DNA from: Streptomyces sp. NBC_01262
GTDB lineage: Bacteria > Actinomycetota > Actinomycetes > Streptomycetales > Streptomycetaceae
Direction: 5' to 3'
NCBI RefSeq assembly: GCF_036226365.1
Contig: NZ_CP108462.1
Span: forward strand, 4,958,501-5,022,500
DNA: 64,000 nt
Shown here piece by piece: positions 61,488-64,000 of the stretch; the stretch's first letter is position 1, and each line of letters opens with the position of its first letter. The notes below the pieces were generated by a model, which was given only the letters and a program-made list of their open reading frames with translations, ran no database searches and was not told where the DNA came from. Made by a program: the position numbers and the translations under genes.

Positions 61488-62840
61488 TCAGTGCCGTACG
61501 GCGCCCGTCACCAGCCACTTTCCTGACCGTGCCCGCAGCCACAGGGTTGCCGTGCGGGTCAGCATCATCAGCGTCAGCGCCCACCACAGCGCGGTCAGGC
61601 CGCCGCCCAGCGCCGGGACGGCCACGGCCGCCGGGGTGAAGACGGCCAGGGTGAGCAGCATCGACCAGGCCAGATACGCGCCCTCGCCGGCGCCCATCAG
61701 GACCCCGTCGAGCACCGCGACCACCCCCATGACGGGCTGGGACAGCGCGACGATCAGCAGCACCGGCATCAGCGCGGCGTGCACCGCCGGATCACCGCTG
61801 AACAGCGGTACGACCAGCGGCCGGGCGGCGGCCAGCAGCAGGCCCAGCACGACGCCCGAGGCGATCCCCCACCGCACCATGCGACGGCAGGCCGCCCTGG
61901 CACCGTCAGGATCCCCCGCGCCCAGGTAGCGGCCGATGATGGCCTGCCCCGCTATGGCTATCGCGTCGAGGCCGAAGCCCAGCAGCAGCCACAGCGTGAA
62001 GGCGATCTGGTGGGCGGCTGTGGAGACATCGCCCAGCCGGGCCGCCACCGCCGTCGCGACCATCAGGATCGCGCGCAGGCACACCGTACGGATCAGCAGC
62101 GGCCCCCCGGCCCGCGCGCAGGCCCGGATCCCGGCGGCGTCCGGCCGCAGCGAGGCCCCATGGCGGCGGGCGCCCCGGACGACCACGGCGACGTAGACCG
62201 CGGCCATGGCGTTCTGCGCGATGACGGTGCCCCACGCCGATCCCGCGATGCCGAGCCCGGCGCCGTAGACCAGTCCGGCGTTCAGCCCGGCGTTCGCGGC
62301 GAAGCCGCCCACGGCGACGTAGAGCGGGGTCCTGGTGTCCTGCAGGCCGCGCAGGACGCCGGTGGCGGCGAAGACCACGAGCATCGCGGGGATGCCGAGG
62401 GCGCTGACGCGCAGATACGTGACCGCGTACGGCGCGGCGGTGCCGGAGGCGCCGGACAGGCCCACGAGGGCGGGGGCGGCGGGGATGACCACGGCGACGA
62501 CGACGGCGCTGAGGAGCAGCGCCAGCCAGATTCCGTCCATGCCCTGGCGGATCGCGGCGGGCAGATCACCGGCCCCGACCCGGCGGGCGACGGCGGCCGT
62601 GGTGGCGTAGGCCAGGAAGACGAAGACCCCGACGGCGGTGGCGACGCAGGTTCCGGCGATCCCGAGTCCGGCGAGCTGCGCCGTGCCGAGGTGGCCCACG
62701 ATGGCGCTGTCGGCCAGGAGGAAGAGCGGCTCGGCGACCAGCGCGGCGAAGGCGGGCAGGGCGAGCCCGATGATCTCCCGGTCGTGGCGGCGTCCGGCAC
62801 GGCGGGCATCGCAGCGGCGGGTGTCGAGAGCCTGTGGCAT
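61488..62840 (-). CDS. MATE family efflux transporter
   Basis: A 450-residue membrane protein with about 12 hydrophobic segments in two homologous halves, typical of MATE/DinF-type drug/sodium antiporters (IIGLALPAFAALVAEPLFLLADSAIVGHLGT ... and second-half AHQIAFTLWLLLGFGLDAIAIAGQA). The substrate is unknown. The start at 62840 (MPQALDTRRC) has only a weak ribosome binding site; upstream codons of the frame lack a start signal. The same gene lies between rplI and dnaB in S. coelicolor. Confidence 0.9.
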   Translation of the reverse strand: MPQALDTRRCDARRAGRRHDREIIGLALPAFAALVAEPLFLLADSAIVGHLGTAQLAGLGIAGTCVATAVGVFVFLAYATTAAVARRVGAGDLPAAIRQGMDGIWLALLLSAVVVAVVIPAAPALVGLSGASGTAAPYAVTYLRVSALGIPAMLVVFAATGVLRGLQDTRTPLYVAVGGFAANAGLNAGLVYGAGLGIAGSAWGTVIAQNAMAAVYVAVVVRGARRHGASLRPDAAGIRACARAGGPLLIRTVCLRAILMVATAVAARLGDVSTAAHQIAFTLWLLLGFGLDAIAIAGQAIIGRYLGAGDPDGARAACRRMVRWGIASGVVLGLLLAAARPLVVPLFSGDPAVHAALMPVLLIVALSQPVMGVVAVLDGVLMGAGEGAYLAWSMLLTLAVFTPAAVAVPALGGGLTALWWALTLMMLTRTATLWLRARSGKWLVTGAVRH

Positions 62841-62963
62841 TCGCTCAGGGTAATCATCCACATGTAATGACCGCAACTGCTGTCCATCCATTACCTACGA
62901 CTGCGTAGAGTGATCTCCTCCCTGCCGTTTGTTGCGATCTTGAGCCGAGTGGGAAAGTTTTTC

Positions 62964-63127
62964 TTGTCCACAGTGGGTGGATGGAGAAAGTGCAGGTCAG
63001 AGCGCTGATCATTGGGTGATTGTGTGGTTGTCCACGTGGCTGTCCCCCGCCCTGTGCACAGGCTGGAGGGGGTTTCCCACAGGAGGGGGCGCTTTCATCC
63101 CCAGGCTGCCGCCCGGCCTGTGGATAA
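62964..63127. promoter_or_regulatory. DnaA-box-like sites upstream of dnaB
   Basis: The 441-bp gap between the MATE gene and dnaB carries TTGTCCACA at 62964-62972, TTGTCCACG at 63028-63036, and on the minus strand TTATCCACA at 63119-63127. CCTGTGCACAGG lies at about 63051. The first and last match the box consensus perfectly. The remaining sequence shows no gene; it is probably the dnaB control region. Confidence 0.7.
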
Positions 63128-63281
63128 CCGTCTTGGCTGACGGCGCCCGGGACCCCTACCGTGGACCGTTGCCGACGCGCCGGAAGGGGCGTACGGCGGC
63201 TCGATGTCAGAGCTGTGGCGTAAGAAAGCCTGAGCAAGCAGAGCAACACAGCGGTCCGCCGCACGGGAGGAGGTGACGGGG

Positions 63282-64000
63282 GTGAGCCAGCCCGAACCCG
63301 CGGACGACCACTGGGGCGAGGAGCCTCCCTTCCCGCCCGACGCAGGCCCCCTCGACAGCGGCCCGAGCGACCATCTCCCCGTCACCCGCTTCCGCAAGAA
63401 GGACGACTCCCGCGGCGGCCGCGACGGCGGCCGTGACAACGACCGCTCCCGCGACGACGGCTTCCCCGGCGGCTTCGAACGCGTACCCCCGCAGGACCTC
63501 GACGCCGAGCAGTCCGTCCTCGGCGGCATGCTCCTGTCCAAGGACGCCATCGCCGACGTCGTCGAGGTCCTCAAGGGCGCCGACTTCTACCGCCCCGCCC
63601 ACGAGACCATCTACTCCGCGATCCTCGACCTCTACGCCCGCGGCGAGCCCGCCGACCCCATCACCATCGCCGCCGAACTCACCAAGCGCGGCGAACTCAC
63701 CAAGGTCGGCGGCCCCCCCTACCTCCACACCCTGGTCAACGCGGTCCCCACCGCCGCCAACGCCGAGTACTACGCCGAGATCGTCCACGAACGGGCCGTC
63801 CTGCGAAGGCTCGTCGAGGCCGGCACCCGCATCACCCAGATGGGATACGCCGCCGACGGCGACGTCGACGAGATCGTCAACTCCGCCCAGGCCGAGATCT
63901 ACGCCGTCACCGAGCAGCGCACCAGCGAGGACTACCTCCCCCTCGGCGACATCATGGAAGGCGCCCTTGACGAGATCGAGGCCATCGGCTCCCGCAGCGG
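63282..64000 (+). CDS. dnaB: Replicative DNA helicase DnaB (5' part; continues beyond the window)
   Basis: The first 239 codons of DnaB, open to the right edge. A charged Pro/Asp/Arg-rich extension of about 68 residues precedes the N-terminal helicase domain (VPPQDLDAEQSVLGGMLLSKDAIADVVEVL ... RPAHETIYSAILDLYARGEPADPITI). This domain forms the collar that meets the loader DciA and primase. The GTG at 63282 is chosen because GGAGGAGG lies 8-9 bases upstream; the GTG at 63273 is too close. The ATPase domain is outside the window. Confidence 0.93.
   Translation, partial: MSQPEPADDHWGEEPPFPPDAGPLDSGPSDHLPVTRFRKKDDSRGGRDGGRDNDRSRDDGFPGGFERVPPQDLDAEQSVLGGMLLSKDAIADVVEVLKGADFYRPAHETIYSAILDLYARGEPADPITIAAELTKRGELTKVGGPPYLHTLVNAVPTAANAEYYAEIVHERAVLRRLVEAGTRITQMGYAADGDVDEIVNSAQAEIYAVTEQRTSEDYLPLGDIMEGALDEIEAIGSRS

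Overview
This window is the replication-origin core of a high-GC actinomycete chromosome, almost certainly Streptomyces or a close relative (Streptomycetaceae). Evidence is the GC-rich codon use, many GTG starts, the gene order tRNA-Ile - DUF3566 - gyrA - gyrB - dciA - recF - gnd - dnaN - oriC - dnaA - rpmH - rnpA - yidD - yidC - jag - rsmG - parA - parB, seven perfect parS sites and a SigR-type promoter in front of trxBA.

Layout. (1) 1-6.5 kb: the 3' end of a tyrosine integrase abutting the 3' end of a tRNA-Ala gene (right edge of an integrated element or its remnant), a small HTH regulator, a Ser/Thr kinase with a C-terminal membrane anchor, two overlapping genes for secreted membrane-anchored proteins (one with a VWA domain), a tiny DLW-39 protein and tRNA-Ile. 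(2) 6.5-24.7 kb: replication and segregation core: topoisomerase (gyrAB), replication (dciA, recF, dnaN, oriC, dnaA), ribosome/RNase P/membrane insertion (rpmH, rnpA, yidD, yidC, jag), rsmG and parAB. (3) 24.7-37.2 kb: GNAT gene, trxBA with a SigR promoter, then the actinobacterial cluster DUF6049 - murJ - pseudokinase - sigM - anti-sigma, divergent from cca, and an LppU-like gene. This part holds five of the seven parS sites. (4) 37.3-43.5 kb: an MFS permease, inositol-3-phosphate synthase with a PadR regulator, and a class A penicillin-binding protein.

(5) 43.6-53.9 kb: an accessory block between the penicillin-binding protein and a GT87-type glycosyltransferase. Seven genes point the same way (minus strand): a small secreted protein, a lipoprotein, an adaptor/ATPase/permease ABC system, a 1462-residue secreted protein with a lysozyme-like segment, a golvesin-type domain and a C-terminal NucA/NucB-type DNase domain, and a 229-residue protein that may be its immunity partner. 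A stand-alone LuxR-type HTH gene is divergent. This is the best candidate for an undescribed system. (6) 54.0-64.0 kb: the core resumes with a GT87 gene, an inserted Mrr-like nuclease gene with a 30-codon leader ORF, an alanine-racemase-like gene next to femX, rpsF-ssb-rpsR-rplI, a MATE exporter and the 5' part of dnaB, which is preceded by DnaA-box-like sites.

How it works together: DnaA, DciA and DnaB start replication at oriC, DnaN and gyrase support elongation, and ParA/ParB act on the parS cluster around the origin. Many neighbours (MurJ, FemX, the penicillin-binding protein, the pseudokinase) serve cell-wall synthesis. Gene identities come from reading motifs and gene order; no database search was run.
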